DNA of 42,078 bases from an uncultured Campylobacter sp. (GTDB taxonomy: Bacteria > Campylobacterota > Campylobacteria > Campylobacterales > Campylobacteraceae). Under the pieces are notes generated by a model, which was not told where the DNA came from, ran no database searches, and saw nothing but the letters and a program-made list of their open reading frames with translations. Each line of letters begins with the position of its first letter. The first letter of the stretch is position 1. Positions 1-7,526 of this stretch are shown here, in pieces. Both the position numbers and the translations under genes were made by a program. The DNA lies in NCBI RefSeq assembly GCF_938015785.1, contig NZ_CALLWC010000028.1, positions 1 to 42,078 on the forward strand. The letters are read 5' to 3'.

Positions 1-1
1 T

Positions 2-20
2 TTTTACATAATATGTAAAA
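2..20. promoter_or_regulatory. Palindrome, putative operator of the HTH-OLD cassette
   Basis: A perfect 9-bp inverted repeat (TTTTACATA / TATGTAAAA around one A) lies just upstream of the -35 box at 27-32. The first gene of the cassette encodes a small HTH protein, so an autoregulatory operator is a natural reading. That function is inferred; only the symmetry is seen. Confidence 0.5.
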
Positions 21-26
21 TATATA

Positions 27-55
27 TTGACATTTTATATAAAATAAGCTATGAT
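27..55 (+). promoter_or_regulatory. Sigma-70 promoter with internal palindrome
   Basis: TTGACA at 27-32 and TATGAT at 50-55 are separated by 17 bp. A second perfect palindrome (ATTTTAT/ATAAAAT, 32-45) occupies the spacer. Campylobacter promoters usually lack a good -35 box, so this near-consensus pair stands out. A protein bound to the spacer palindrome would block RNA polymerase. An AAAGAGG ribosome site at 67-73 precedes the first gene. Confidence 0.65.
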
Positions 56-78
56 TCTAAAAAATTAAAGAGGCGACA

Positions 79-591
79 ATGGTAAAAAGACAGCTGCTAA
101 GAGAGCGATTAAAAGAGATAGATTTGCGATTGGTGGATTTAGCGGAGCTTTTAAAAATTTCCCGCCCTACGGCTTATAAATTTATAGAGCTATACGAAAT
201 CGGACAAAGAGATAAATTTGACTCTAAAATTTTGAGATTTTTTGACTATGTATGCCAAAATGACATTAATAAAATGGATGCCATATCGTTTATATTAAAC
301 AATATATCGATGCCAGAAAATCAAAGCAACGAAGATAAAAAACAACAAATCACAAATTTACTAAAAAAGGACAACGAAGTGAAGGTAAATTTCATAGAAA
401 AGTTAACTCAAGTCGATATTTTCGATCCCATTTTAAGTTATTTACTCGAATGTGAAAAAATAATAACATCAAATAATAGGTCTCGAAAAAAAGAGCTAAG
501 CGATGATAATGATAAAAAACTGGAAGCATTAAAGCAATTTTATAATGCGCTCGGATTTAAGCTAAATATCAAAGGAGAAAAAAATGCGTAA
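79..591 (+). CDS. Small HTH protein of the OLD-nuclease cassette
   Basis: A 170-aa protein. Residues about 19-39 (DLAELLKISRPTAYKFIELYE) form a clear helix-turn-helix; the rest is charged, Lys/Asn/Asp-rich and helical-looking, with no domain I recognise. The start has a good ribosome site (AAAGAGG) 5 nt upstream. The gene overlaps the next by 8 bp, so the two are almost certainly co-translated. Two palindromes in the promoter make autoregulation plausible. The sequence is clearly more AT-rich than the flanking chromosome, which suggests horizontal acquisition. It could be a transcriptional repressor or a DNA-binding subunit of the downstream nuclease; the sequence does not decide. Confidence 0.75.
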   Translation: MVKRQLLRERLKEIDLRLVDLAELLKISRPTAYKFIELYEIGQRDKFDSKILRFFDYVCQNDINKMDAISFILNNISMPENQSNEDKKQQITNLLKKDNEVKVNFIEKLTQVDIFDPILSYLLECEKIITSNNRSRKKELSDDNDKKLEALKQFYNALGFKLNIKGEKNA

Positions 592-2302
592 AATCAGTAT
601 CTCAAACTATAGAAATATAGGAATAGATGCGCCTGCGGAGCTAAAAATACCGCAAGATGGTGGGCTAATAGTCCTTTTAGGCGAAAATAACGTCGGTAAA
701 AGCAATGTGCTTTCTGCCATATATGCTTTACAAAGCAGAGCTATAAATAAAGGTGATGAGCCAAATTTCTTTGACACTGCAGGGAAGGCAAGTATCGAAT
801 ATGTGCAAATATCCAAAGAATGCACTGGTGTTATAATGGAAAATTTTGATAATACAAAAGAATTAAAAGATCATCGGGAAAATGAATCAAAAATATACAA
901 GAAGCCAAATAAAGATAATATCTATAGATTTATCGTAACTTCTTGCGAAGATAAGGATGTTTCCGATATATATTATGAATCAATAAACCCCTATGACAAT
1001 AGAAAAAGAAAAATTCCATCCGACCTTATAGCTATGGATAAAACTAAAAAAGATGATGGAAAAATGCCAAATATATTTTTTTATCAAGAAAAGGAAATTA
1101 AAAATTTAGACTTGCAAACAAAGCCCAGCAGCATAGCAAATAGTCATTTTTTTCAAGCACTATTTAAGGCCACCAATGTAGAAATAGCCAGAGTACAAAC
1201 CTCCTATGAAAAATCTAGAGAAAAAGGAACCTCTAGTTTTTATAAAAGAGCTGAAAAAGATATAAACGAACGTATAAAAAATGCCTTAAATAAAAGATTT
1301 AATGAGGTATATTATAAAACCGTAAATAATGAAATTTATGAATTTGAAGTGATATTTGAAGCTGAAAGTATTTCATTGGGTATAACCAAAAACGGTGAAC
1401 CTATAAGCCTAAGTGAGCAAAGTATTGGCTTCAAAAAATTTTTCAACTTATTTTTTAATTTTTTACACCAAGACAACGTAAGAAATGGCGATATAGTGTT
1501 AATAGATGAGGTAGAAAATCACCTAAGCATACCAGCCCAAAAAGATATTCGTCAATTTTTAAAAGAATTTGGACAAAAACACGGTATAACCTTTATCGTT
1601 TCTACTCACTCAAATCATATTTTAGATATTCGCCATCTTGACGAGATAAAGATAGTAAAATCCGATAACAAAGGCTCCACGATCATAAATGATTTTTCTA
1701 TCATACCAGATCAAGAAGCTGACACCTTAGCTGAAATAAAAAGAAGTCTCGGCACAGGATATCTTAGTCTGGTGGGATATAATGATAAGCTTATATTTGT
1801 CGAGGGAATAACAGACTATAACTACCTAACGGCTATGAATTTTTTGTACGAAAAAGAGCGAAACAGCGAGGAGAAGTTACTGTTTTTACCGATAAGCGGA
1901 CTTGGTAAGGTGGATAATAAAACTAAAAATAGTAGAAATACAGTTGCTACGCCTACTCAAGAAAAAATAGCAAATGAACTAAAAACGCTAGCCAGAACGG
2001 CAAAAGACGGCAGAGCGCTACTTTTAGTAGATGGCGACAAGGCGGGGCAAGCTATGATACAGTTAAATGACGATAAATTTATAGTAATACCGATCAATGA
2101 ACAATTTAAAGAAAAATATCCAAATTTTAAAGAAATAGAAGATTTTTTTAGTGCCGAGCTAAGAAATGAATTTGAAATGAATGCAAAATCAAGCGATATG
2201 TCAAGCAAATTTAAAAATGAAGTCGAGCAAGGCAAAATCAAAATAGACGAAGAAACCAAAGACAAGTTCTTTGAGCTGTTCAACTACCTGTCAACATTTT
2301 AG
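584..2302 (+). CDS. OLD-family ATPase/TOPRIM nuclease (AAA_15-like)
   Basis: A 572-aa protein with an SMC/ABC-type ATPase followed by a TOPRIM domain. Walker A is GENNVGKS (33-40), the signature-like segment LSEQSIG is at about 276-282, Walker B is IVLIDE (304-309) with the VENHLS tail, and a switch-like STHSNHILD follows. The TOPRIM part keeps the acidic residue in FVEG (E407), the DGD motif (D483, D485) and an EIEDFF segment. OLD proteins are ATP-dependent DNA nucleases; some act in phage defence (P2 Old, GajA of Gabija). No UvrD-like helicase gene follows, so this is not a standard Gabija pair. Its partner here is the overlapping HTH gene. AT-rich composition supports transfer. The nuclease assignment is firm; the defence role is inferred. 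Confidence 0.88.
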   Translation: MRKISISNYRNIGIDAPAELKIPQDGGLIVLLGENNVGKSNVLSAIYALQSRAINKGDEPNFFDTAGKASIEYVQISKECTGVIMENFDNTKELKDHRENESKIYKKPNKDNIYRFIVTSCEDKDVSDIYYESINPYDNRKRKIPSDLIAMDKTKKDDGKMPNIFFYQEKEIKNLDLQTKPSSIANSHFFQALFKATNVEIARVQTSYEKSREKGTSSFYKRAEKDINERIKNALNKRFNEVYYKTVNNEIYEFEVIFEAESISLGITKNGEPISLSEQSIGFKKFFNLFFNFLHQDNVRNGDIVLIDEVENHLSIPAQKDIRQFLKEFGQKHGITFIVSTHSNHILDIRHLDEIKIVKSDNKGSTIINDFSIIPDQEADTLAEIKRSLGTGYLSLVGYNDKLIFVEGITDYNYLTAMNFLYEKERNSEEKLLFLPISGLGKVDNKTKNSRNTVATPTQEKIANELKTLARTAKDGRALLLVDGDKAGQAMIQLNDDKFIVIPINEQFKEKYPNFKEIEDFFSAELRNEFEMNAKSSDMSSKFKNEVEQGKIKIDEETKDKFFELFNYLSTF

Positions 2303-2349
2303 CCACTAAAAGCCAAGATCTCTTTTTTTGTCTTAGCTTTTCCTTTTTT

Positions 2350-2480
2350 TCACTCAAACACCCTATAATGCGCCTCGTCGGCAAACTCCAACATCTCCTT
2401 GTCACCTCTGCTATCGCCGTAGGCGATCACACGTCAAAACTCGCGATATCGTAGAACTTACATATGTAGCGAATAAAATT
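2350..2480 (-). pseudogene. C-terminal remnant of a HAD-family phosphatase
   Basis: The reverse strand reads VIAYGDSRGDKEMLEF followed by ADEAHYRVFE and a stop at 2350-2352. This is the typical C-terminal end of SerB-like HAD-IB hydrolases, with the GDSxxD motif IV. Directly upstream the frame is broken; shifting one base continues sensibly as NFIRYICKFYDIASFD, then meets a stop. Only about 43 codons survive and no N-terminal part is present. The remnant sits between the AT-rich OLD cassette and ypfJ, as if the arrival of the cassette or a deletion removed the rest of the gene. Confidence 0.75.
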
Positions 2481-2492
2481 TCATATTGTACT

Positions 2493-2508
2493 ACACACAA
2501 GTGTGTGT
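2493..2508. repeat. Short palindrome ACACACA-AG-TGTGTGT
   Basis: A perfect 7-bp inverted repeat with a 2-nt centre. It lies between the end of recognisable HAD homology (about 2480) and the end of ypfJ (2555). It may be a rearrangement scar or a small hairpin; no function can be assigned. Confidence 0.4.
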
Positions 2509-2554
2509 CATATAGTGTCTCGTCTCGCCCCACGTTAAATTTGCATATCGCGCT

Positions 2555-3427
2555 TTACGGCTCAAACGAGCAGTCTTTTAGGTTTCCGCCCGCCAAGCCC
2601 TTTTTAAACCACTCTTTGCGCTGTGCGGAGGTGCCGTGCGTGAAGGAATCGGGCACGACGCGACCGCTAAATTTGCGCTGCAACGTATCGTCGCCGATCG
2701 CACTGGCAGCATTTAGCGCCTCGTCGATGTCGCCCGCCTCCAGCACGCGCCCAGCTTTTGCGAGATAATGCGCCCAGACCCCCGCGTAGCAGTCCGCTTG
2801 CAGCTCGACTTTGACCTGAAGCGCGTTTTGCTCGGCTTCGCTGCGAGCGCGCCTTTTTAGAGCGGCGACCTGTTCCAGCGTGCCGATTAAATTTTGAACG
2901 TGATGCCCTACTTCGTGCGCGATGACGTAGGCCTGCGCGAAGTCGCCGCCCGCTTTGTATTTGTTCGCAAGCTCATCAAAAAAACCGAGATCCAGATAAA
3001 TTTTATGGTCCCTCGGGCAATAAAAAGGTCCCGTCTGCGCGCTCGCAAAGCCGCAGCCGCTTGCGATTTGATCGCGAAAGAGCCGCAAGCCTGGCTCCTC
3101 GTAGCGCGCGCCCGCACTTTTAAATATCTCGCCCCAAACGTCCTCGGTTTGGGCTAGCACCGCCGAGACGAAGGCGAGCTTTTCTTGCTCCTGCGGGCTA
3201 TCGGTCGGCTCTCTCTGCGTGCTAGCGCCTCCGTCTAAAAGCGCCAAAGGGTTGTAGCCCATAAAATACGCCACCGCGCTGATTACGAGCACTATGCGCC
3301 CGATCTTTGAGCCGAGCAAAAACCTGATGATCGGGATCAGCATCCCAAGCGAGCCGGAGCTCGTGCGCATGCTGCTTGCGCGGTCATCCTCCACGTTTGA
3401 ACTTCGTCTGCCGTCTTGCCATTTCAT
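2555..3427 (-). CDS. ypfJ: YpfJ-family neutral zinc metallopeptidase
   Basis: A 290-aa protein that begins MKWQDGRRSSNVEDDR, the typical opening of the YpfJ/KPN_02809 family. A membrane segment follows (about 28-60: IPIIRFLLGSKIGRIVLVISAVAYFMGY), then a soluble domain containing AHEVGHHVQN, in which HExxH binds zinc, and a downstream ELQADCYAGVW helix typical of the family. Family members are membrane-anchored putative proteases of poorly known substrate. An AAAGGA ribosome site precedes the ATG. The gene stands alone, convergent with the OLD cassette and divergent from infA. Confidence 0.9.
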   Translation of the reverse strand: MKWQDGRRSSNVEDDRASSMRTSSGSLGMLIPIIRFLLGSKIGRIVLVISAVAYFMGYNPLALLDGGASTQREPTDSPQEQEKLAFVSAVLAQTEDVWGEIFKSAGARYEEPGLRLFRDQIASGCGFASAQTGPFYCPRDHKIYLDLGFFDELANKYKAGGDFAQAYVIAHEVGHHVQNLIGTLEQVAALKRRARSEAEQNALQVKVELQADCYAGVWAHYLAKAGRVLEAGDIDEALNAASAIGDDTLQRKFSGRVVPDSFTHGTSAQRKEWFKKGLAGGNLKDCSFEP

Positions 3428-3577
3428 GTTTTTCCTTTAAAATTTTTGAGCCATTATACTAAAATTTTAAAAAGGGCGCCGCCTTGCTTCTACAAAAGCG
3501 ATGCGCGCGTAGCGAAATAAATCTGAAATTTTGCTTATTTTAAATTTCTTTTAAGCTGTTTAAAATTTTAAATTCTA

Positions 3578-3583
3578 TATAAT
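3578..3583 (+). promoter_or_regulatory. -10 box of the infA/alpha operon promoter
   Basis: TATAAT lies 34 bp before the infA start, preceded by T-rich tracts and no recognisable -35 hexamer. This is the usual Campylobacter sigma-70 layout. The ribosome site AAAGGAG follows at about 3606. Confidence 0.6.
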
Positions 3584-3616
3584 CGCCCTTTTTAAATTTA
3601 AAAGAAAGGAGAATTT

Positions 3617-3835
3617 GTGGCAAAAGACGACGTCATAGAGATCGACGGCAACGTCATAGAAGCGCTGCCGAACGCGACTTTTAAGGTCGAGCTCGATAAC
3701 AAACACGTGATTTTATGTCATATCGCCGGCAAGATGCGGATGCACTACATCAAGATAATGCCGGGCGATCGCGTAAAAGTCGAGCTGACTCCTTACAGCC
3801 TCGACAAAGGCAGGATCACCTACCGCTATAAGTAA
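3617..3835 (+). CDS. infA: Translation initiation factor IF-1
   Basis: 72 aa, the standard IF-1 length. It is a single S1-like OB fold with the expected HIAGKMRMHYIKIMPGDRV and a C-terminal KGRITYRYK. IF-1 binds the A site of the 30S subunit during initiation. The start codon is GTG, chosen because it sits 7 nt after AAAGGAG and gives the canonical MAKDD N-terminus. It opens the alpha-operon cluster and is separated from rpmJ by 172 bp holding a strong hairpin. Confidence 0.97.
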   Translation: MAKDDVIEIDGNVIEALPNATFKVELDNKHVILCHIAGKMRMHYIKIMPGDRVKVELTPYSLDKGRITYRYK

Positions 3836-3891
3836 GGATAAAGTTAAATTTAGATATACTCGCGATTTTGCGACTAAACTGTAGGAAGAAG

Positions 3892-3922
3892 TGTTTTCAA
3901 AATCCCCACTATTTTGAAAACA
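3892..3922 (+). promoter_or_regulatory. 12-bp perfect hairpin between infA and rpmJ
   Basis: TGTTTTCAAAAT and ATTTTGAAAACA form a perfect 12-bp stem around a 7-nt loop (CCCCACT). No T-run follows, so it is a poor intrinsic terminator. It may be an mRNA processing or stability element, or an operator, that separates infA expression from the ribosomal-protein genes. Confidence 0.5.
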
Positions 3923-4007
3923 GTTGGTTTGATACTTTCGCCTTTGAAATTTCATTAAACCTAGGTGCAGTTTGCATTTAAAGTGGAGAAAATTTTAGGA
4001 GAGTGGA

Positions 4008-4121
4008 ATGAAAGTTCGTCCATCCGTTAAGAAAATGTGCGACAAATGCAAAATTGTCAAGCGCAAAGGTGTTGTTCACGTTATTTGTGAAAATCCAAAA
4101 CATAAACAAAGACAAGGATAA
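4008..4121 (+). CDS. rpmJ: 50S ribosomal protein L36
   Basis: 37 aa: begins MKVRPSVKKMCDKCKIVKRK and ends HVICENPKHKQRQG. Cys11, Cys14 and Cys27 with a late His form the zinc-binding (C+) version of L36. The start follows AGGAGAG. Three bases separate its stop from the rpsM start, so translation is coupled. Confidence 0.97.
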   Translation: MKVRPSVKKMCDKCKIVKRKGVVHVICENPKHKQRQG

Positions 4122-4124
4122 GTT

Positions 4125-4493
4125 ATGGCTCGTATCGCAGGTGTAGATCTACCAAAGAAAAAAAGGATTGAATACGGACTAACTTATATCTACGGTATAG
4201 GTTTATTTACGTCGAGAAAAATTCTCGATGCGGCAGGAATTTCTTACGATAAAAGAGTCGCCGATCTGAGCGAAGATGAAGCCGCCGCTATCAGAAAAGA
4301 GATCCAAGAGCACTATATGGTCGAAGGCGACCTTCGCAAACAAGTGGCTATGGATATCAAAGCGCTTATGGACTTGGGCTGCTATCGCGGCTTAAGACAC
4401 AGAAAGGGCCTTCCTGTTCGCGGTCAAAAAACAAAAACGAACGCCAGAACCAGAAAAGGCAAACGCAAAACCGTCGGCGCGGCAGCTAAATAA
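4125..4493 (+). CDS. rpsM: 30S ribosomal protein S13
   Basis: 122 aa, a normal length. It opens MARIAGVDLPKKKRIEYGLT and ends in a very basic tail with the conserved GLRHRKGLPVRGQKTKTNAR segment. S13 sits in the head of the 30S subunit and contacts the P-site tRNA and the central bridge to 50S. It lies in the usual rpmJ-rpsM-rpsK order, 10 bp before rpsK. Confidence 0.98.
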   Translation: MARIAGVDLPKKKRIEYGLTYIYGIGLFTSRKILDAAGISYDKRVADLSEDEAAAIRKEIQEHYMVEGDLRKQVAMDIKALMDLGCYRGLRHRKGLPVRGQKTKTNARTRKGKRKTVGAAAK

Positions 4494-4503
4494 GGATTGA
4501 GAT

Positions 4504-4896
4504 ATGGCACAAAAAAAAGTAGTTAAGAAAAAAACCGTCAGAAAAAATATCGCCAAAGGCATAGTTTACATCTCCGCTACGTTTAACAACACTATGATTA
4601 CCGTAACGGACGAGATGGGCAACGCGATCGCGTGGAGCAGTGCGGGCGCTTTAAATTTTAAAGGCAGCAAAAAATCCACCCCTTATGCGGCGCAGCAAGC
4701 CGTCGAGGACGCGCTAAACAAAGCCAAAGAGCACGGCATCAAAGAGGTAGGCGTCAAGGTTCAGGGTCCGGGAAGCGGACGCGAGACCGCCGTTAAAAGC
4801 GTAGGCAGCGTAGAAGGGATCAAAGTTACATATTTCAAAGACATCACTCCTCTTGCGCACAACGGTTGCAGACCGCCTAAACGACGTCGCGTGTAA
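4504..4896 (+). CDS. rpsK: 30S ribosomal protein S11
   Basis: 130 aa. The conserved core AKGIVYISATFNNTMITVTD, the GSGRETAV segment and the C-terminal NGCRPPKRRRV identify S11, a platform protein near the mRNA exit. The N-terminus is a Lys-rich run. It lies in the alpha operon between rpsM and rpsD, with an AAGGAG site before the next gene. Confidence 0.98.
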   Translation: MAQKKVVKKKTVRKNIAKGIVYISATFNNTMITVTDEMGNAIAWSSAGALNFKGSKKSTPYAAQQAVEDALNKAKEHGIKEVGVKVQGPGSGRETAVKSVGSVEGIKVTYFKDITPLAHNGCRPPKRRRV

Positions 4897-4914
4897 TTAT
4901 AAAAGGAGAAATTT

Positions 4915-5541
4915 ATGGCTAGATATATAGGACCGGTTGAAAAATTAGAAAGAAGGCTCGGCGTCGATCTATTTATGAAAGGCGAGAGAAGGCTTGCGGG
5001 CAAGAGCGCGCTTTTAAAACGCCCTTACGCTCCGGGTCAGCACGGACAAAGACGCGCTAAACTAAGCGAATACGGCTCACAGCTTCGCGAGAAACAAAAG
5101 GCTAAATTTATGTACGGCGTAAGCGAGAAGCAGTTCCGCAGACTATTTGCCGAAGCGGCTCGTAGAGAGGGTAACACCGGAGCGATCTTGGTTCAGCTTT
5201 TAGAGCAGAGGCTAGATAACGTCGTTTACCGCATGGGCTTTGCTACGACTAGACGCTTTGCGCGCCAGCTCGTTACGCACGGACACATTTTAGTGGACGG
5301 CAAGCGCGTCGATATCCCTTCATACAGCGTCCGCGCAGGACAAAAGATCGAAGTAATCGAAAAGAGCAAAAATAACCCGCAAATTTCAAGAGCGCTGGAT
5401 CTTACTGCACAGACCGGCATCGTAGCGTGGGTAGACGTAGAAAAAGAGAAAAGATACGGAATTTTTTCTAGAGTTCCGGAGAGAGAAGAAGTTGTTATTC
5501 CTGTAGAGGAAAGATTTATCGTAGAGCTTTACTCGAAATAG
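4915..5541 (+). CDS. rpsD: 30S ribosomal protein S4
   Basis: 208 aa. Conserved features are RPYAPGQHGQRRAKLSEYG and the S4-type RNA-binding domain (LEQRLDNVVYRMGFA, then QLVTHGHILVDGKRV). The N-terminal four-Cys zinc knuckle of C+ S4 proteins is absent, so this is the zinc-free form. S4 nucleates 30S assembly and in many bacteria represses the alpha operon; no obvious regulatory pseudoknot was identified here. Confidence 0.98.
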   Translation: MARYIGPVEKLERRLGVDLFMKGERRLAGKSALLKRPYAPGQHGQRRAKLSEYGSQLREKQKAKFMYGVSEKQFRRLFAEAARREGNTGAILVQLLEQRLDNVVYRMGFATTRRFARQLVTHGHILVDGKRVDIPSYSVRAGQKIEVIEKSKNNPQISRALDLTAQTGIVAWVDVEKEKRYGIFSRVPEREEVVIPVEERFIVELYSK

Positions 5542-5552
5542 TAGGTGCTAAT

Positions 5553-6578
5553 ATGAGAAAAATCACAACATCAGCTCATATGCCAACTGAAATAAAGGTT
5601 GAGAATGTCAGCGAAAATGTTGCTAAAATCATAGCATATCCCTTTGAAACGGGATATGCCGTCACTCTAGCTCATCCTTTACGAAGGCTACTTTATACGA
5701 GCACGGTCGGCTTTGCGCCGACTGCGGTTAAAATCGAAGGCGTAAGCCACGAATTCGACAGCATGCGCGGCATGCTTGAGGATATGGCGGCTTTTATCAT
5801 AAATTTAAAGGGCTTAAGGTTTAAAATCAAGGGCGATTCCCTACGCGAGGTCGTAGAATACAGCTTTAAAGGACCTAAAGAAATTTACGGCAGCGACCTA
5901 AATAACGACGCCGTAGAGATCGTAAATCCAAGTGCTTATCTGGCTACGATAAACGAGGATGCCGATCTTAAATTTACGCTCATCATCGAAAAGGGCATCG
6001 GCTACGTCCCAAGCGAAGAGATCAGAGAAAATTTAGACTCTGATTTTATCGCGCTGGATGCGTTTTTTACCCCGGTAACCAAGGCCGTTTACGATATCGA
6101 AAACGTATTCGTAGAGGATAATCCCGACTACGAAAAGGTGGTCTTTACGATCACTACCGACGGCCAGATCAGCGCGATAGATGCGTTTAAAAATGCGCTT
6201 GAAGCGATGTATCAGCAGCTGGCGGTTTTCAAAGGCATCGTAAACATCAGCGCAGCAGATACTTTCGGTAGAGCGATCCCTGCAAATTCCGAGTTTGCAA
6301 AGCTTTTTGAGAGCGTTAGCAATCTAAGCTTAAGCGCACGAAGCTTCAACTGCCTAGATCGCGCCGATATTAGATTTATCGGCGAGCTAGCGATTATGGA
6401 GGAGAGTGAGCTTAAAGATCTTAAAAATTTAGGCAAAAAATCGCTTGAGGAGATCAAGGCCGTTATGGAGGAGATCGGTTATCCTATCGGCAACCAAGAG
6501 CTCGGCGATAAAAAAGAGCAGCTAAAACGCAAGCTTGATGAGCTGAAGGCTCAAAGACAAAAGAATGAAGGACAATAA
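5553..6578 (+). CDS. rpoA: RNA polymerase alpha subunit
   Basis: 341 aa. The N-terminal dimerisation domain (LAHPLRRLLYTSTVGFAPTAVKIEGV, then HEFDSMRGMLED) is followed by a linker and the C-terminal domain (SARSFNCLDRADIRFIGELA, then LKNLGKKSLEEI), which contacts UP elements and activators. A charged tail ends the protein. It is 11 bp after rpsD and its stop abuts the rplQ start, the usual order. Confidence 0.98.
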   Translation: MRKITTSAHMPTEIKVENVSENVAKIIAYPFETGYAVTLAHPLRRLLYTSTVGFAPTAVKIEGVSHEFDSMRGMLEDMAAFIINLKGLRFKIKGDSLREVVEYSFKGPKEIYGSDLNNDAVEIVNPSAYLATINEDADLKFTLIIEKGIGYVPSEEIRENLDSDFIALDAFFTPVTKAVYDIENVFVEDNPDYEKVVFTITTDGQISAIDAFKNALEAMYQQLAVFKGIVNISAADTFGRAIPANSEFAKLFESVSNLSLSARSFNCLDRADIRFIGELAIMEESELKDLKNLGKKSLEEIKAVMEEIGYPIGNQELGDKKEQLKRKLDELKAQRQKNEGQ

Positions 6579-6935
6579 ATGAGACATAATCACGGATATA
6601 GGAAGCTAGGGCGTACTTCGTCTCACCGTGCCGCCCTGCTTAAAAATTTAACCATCGCTTTAGTTACTAGCGGCAAGATCGAAACCACGCTTCCTAAGGC
6701 AAAAGAGCTAAGAAGCTACGCAGAGAAGCTGATCACTCGCGCGCGCAAGGGCGACAGCGAGGCGCATAGATTTGTTTTCGCGGCGCTTCAGGATAAGGCT
6801 GCGACAAATAAGCTGGTCACCGAGATTGCCCCAAAATACGCAGGCGTAAACGGCGGCTACACTCGCATCATCAAAACCAGCCTTCGCAAGGGCGACGCCG
6901 CAGAGATGGCTTATATCGAGCTAATCAGCAAATAA
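6579..6935 (+). CDS. rplQ: 50S ribosomal protein L17
   Basis: 118 aa. It begins MRHNHGYRKLGRTSSHR and contains the conserved SHRAALLKNLTIALVTSGKI and YAEKLITRARKGD. L17 lies near the peptide exit tunnel. It starts on the base after the rpoA stop and is the last gene of the operon; its stop codon runs into a terminator hairpin. Confidence 0.98.
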   Translation: MRHNHGYRKLGRTSSHRAALLKNLTIALVTSGKIETTLPKAKELRSYAEKLITRARKGDSEAHRFVFAALQDKAATNKLVTEIAPKYAGVNGGYTRIIKTSLRKGDAAEMAYIELISK

Positions 6936-6960
6936 AATTTCGGGATCACTCCCGAAATTT
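6935..6960 (+). terminator. Terminator hairpin of the alpha operon
   Basis: AAATTTCGGGA and TCCCGAAATTT make a perfect 11-bp stem around the loop TCAC, starting on the last base of the rplQ stop. The 3' arm ends in TTT followed by CTTCT, so it is a short-tailed intrinsic terminator. The next gene starts only 6 bp later. Confidence 0.7.
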
Positions 6961-6965
6961 CTTCT

Positions 6966-7526
6966 ATGAAATTTAAAATTTTACTTCCGCTTATTATCGT
7001 AGCTACGGGCTTGGCATGGGCATTGAACAATTATCTTAGCTATAAAAATATCGAAACGATCAACTCCGAAATTCCGCTAAAGCAAGCATTGGACGGCGAG
7101 CAAATTTCTAAAATCCGCGTCTATAAATCCAAACGAATTCTTGAAATTTTAACCTCAAAAGGCATCGCGAAAAGCTACAAAATCGCCCTTGGACGCGAGC
7201 CCGAAGGGCATAAAGAAGTTCAAGGCGACGGCAAAACCCCGGAAGGCAACTACACTATAAACGGCAAAAATCCAAACTCGGCGTATCATTTAAATTTAGG
7301 CATCTCCTATCCGAACAAAGCCGACGTAGCGCACGCAAAATCCCTCGGCAAGAGCGCAGGCGGCGATATCAAAATCCACGGGCTACCGAATAAATTCAGC
7401 TACCTAGGGCAGAGTATCGCAGCGTTCGGCGACTGGACGGAGGGCTGCATAGCGCTCGTCAATGACGATATGGACGAGCTTTTCGAGCACGTAAAAATCG
7501 GCACGCCGATAGAAATTTTACCGTGA
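6966..7526 (+). CDS. YafK-like L,D-transpeptidase family protein
   Basis: 186 aa. Residues about 4-24 form an N-terminal membrane anchor or signal (ILLPLIIVATGLAWALNNYL). The YkuD fold follows, with KIHGLPN (H138) and DWTEGCIALVNDDMDEL holding the likely catalytic C161. In classic L,D-transpeptidases the second motif is SHGCIRL; here it is TEGCIAL, as in the YafK/DpaA subgroup, which cuts or remodels peptidoglycan links rather than only crosslinking. Expected location is the periplasm. It starts 6 bp after the alpha-operon terminator, so it may depend on read-through or its own weak promoter. Confidence 0.85.
   Translation: MKFKILLPLIIVATGLAWALNNYLSYKNIETINSEIPLKQALDGEQISKIRVYKSKRILEILTSKGIAKSYKIALGREPEGHKEVQGDGKTPEGNYTINGKNPNSAYHLNLGISYPNKADVAHAKSLGKSAGGDIKIHGLPNKFSYLGQSIAAFGDWTEGCIALVNDDMDELFEHVKIGTPIEILP

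Noticed and set aside
584..2302. Gabija (GajA) assignment
   Set aside because: The ATPase-TOPRIM layout fits, but no UvrD/GajB-type helicase follows; the next DNA is a HAD remnant and ypfJ. Kept as a general OLD-family protein.
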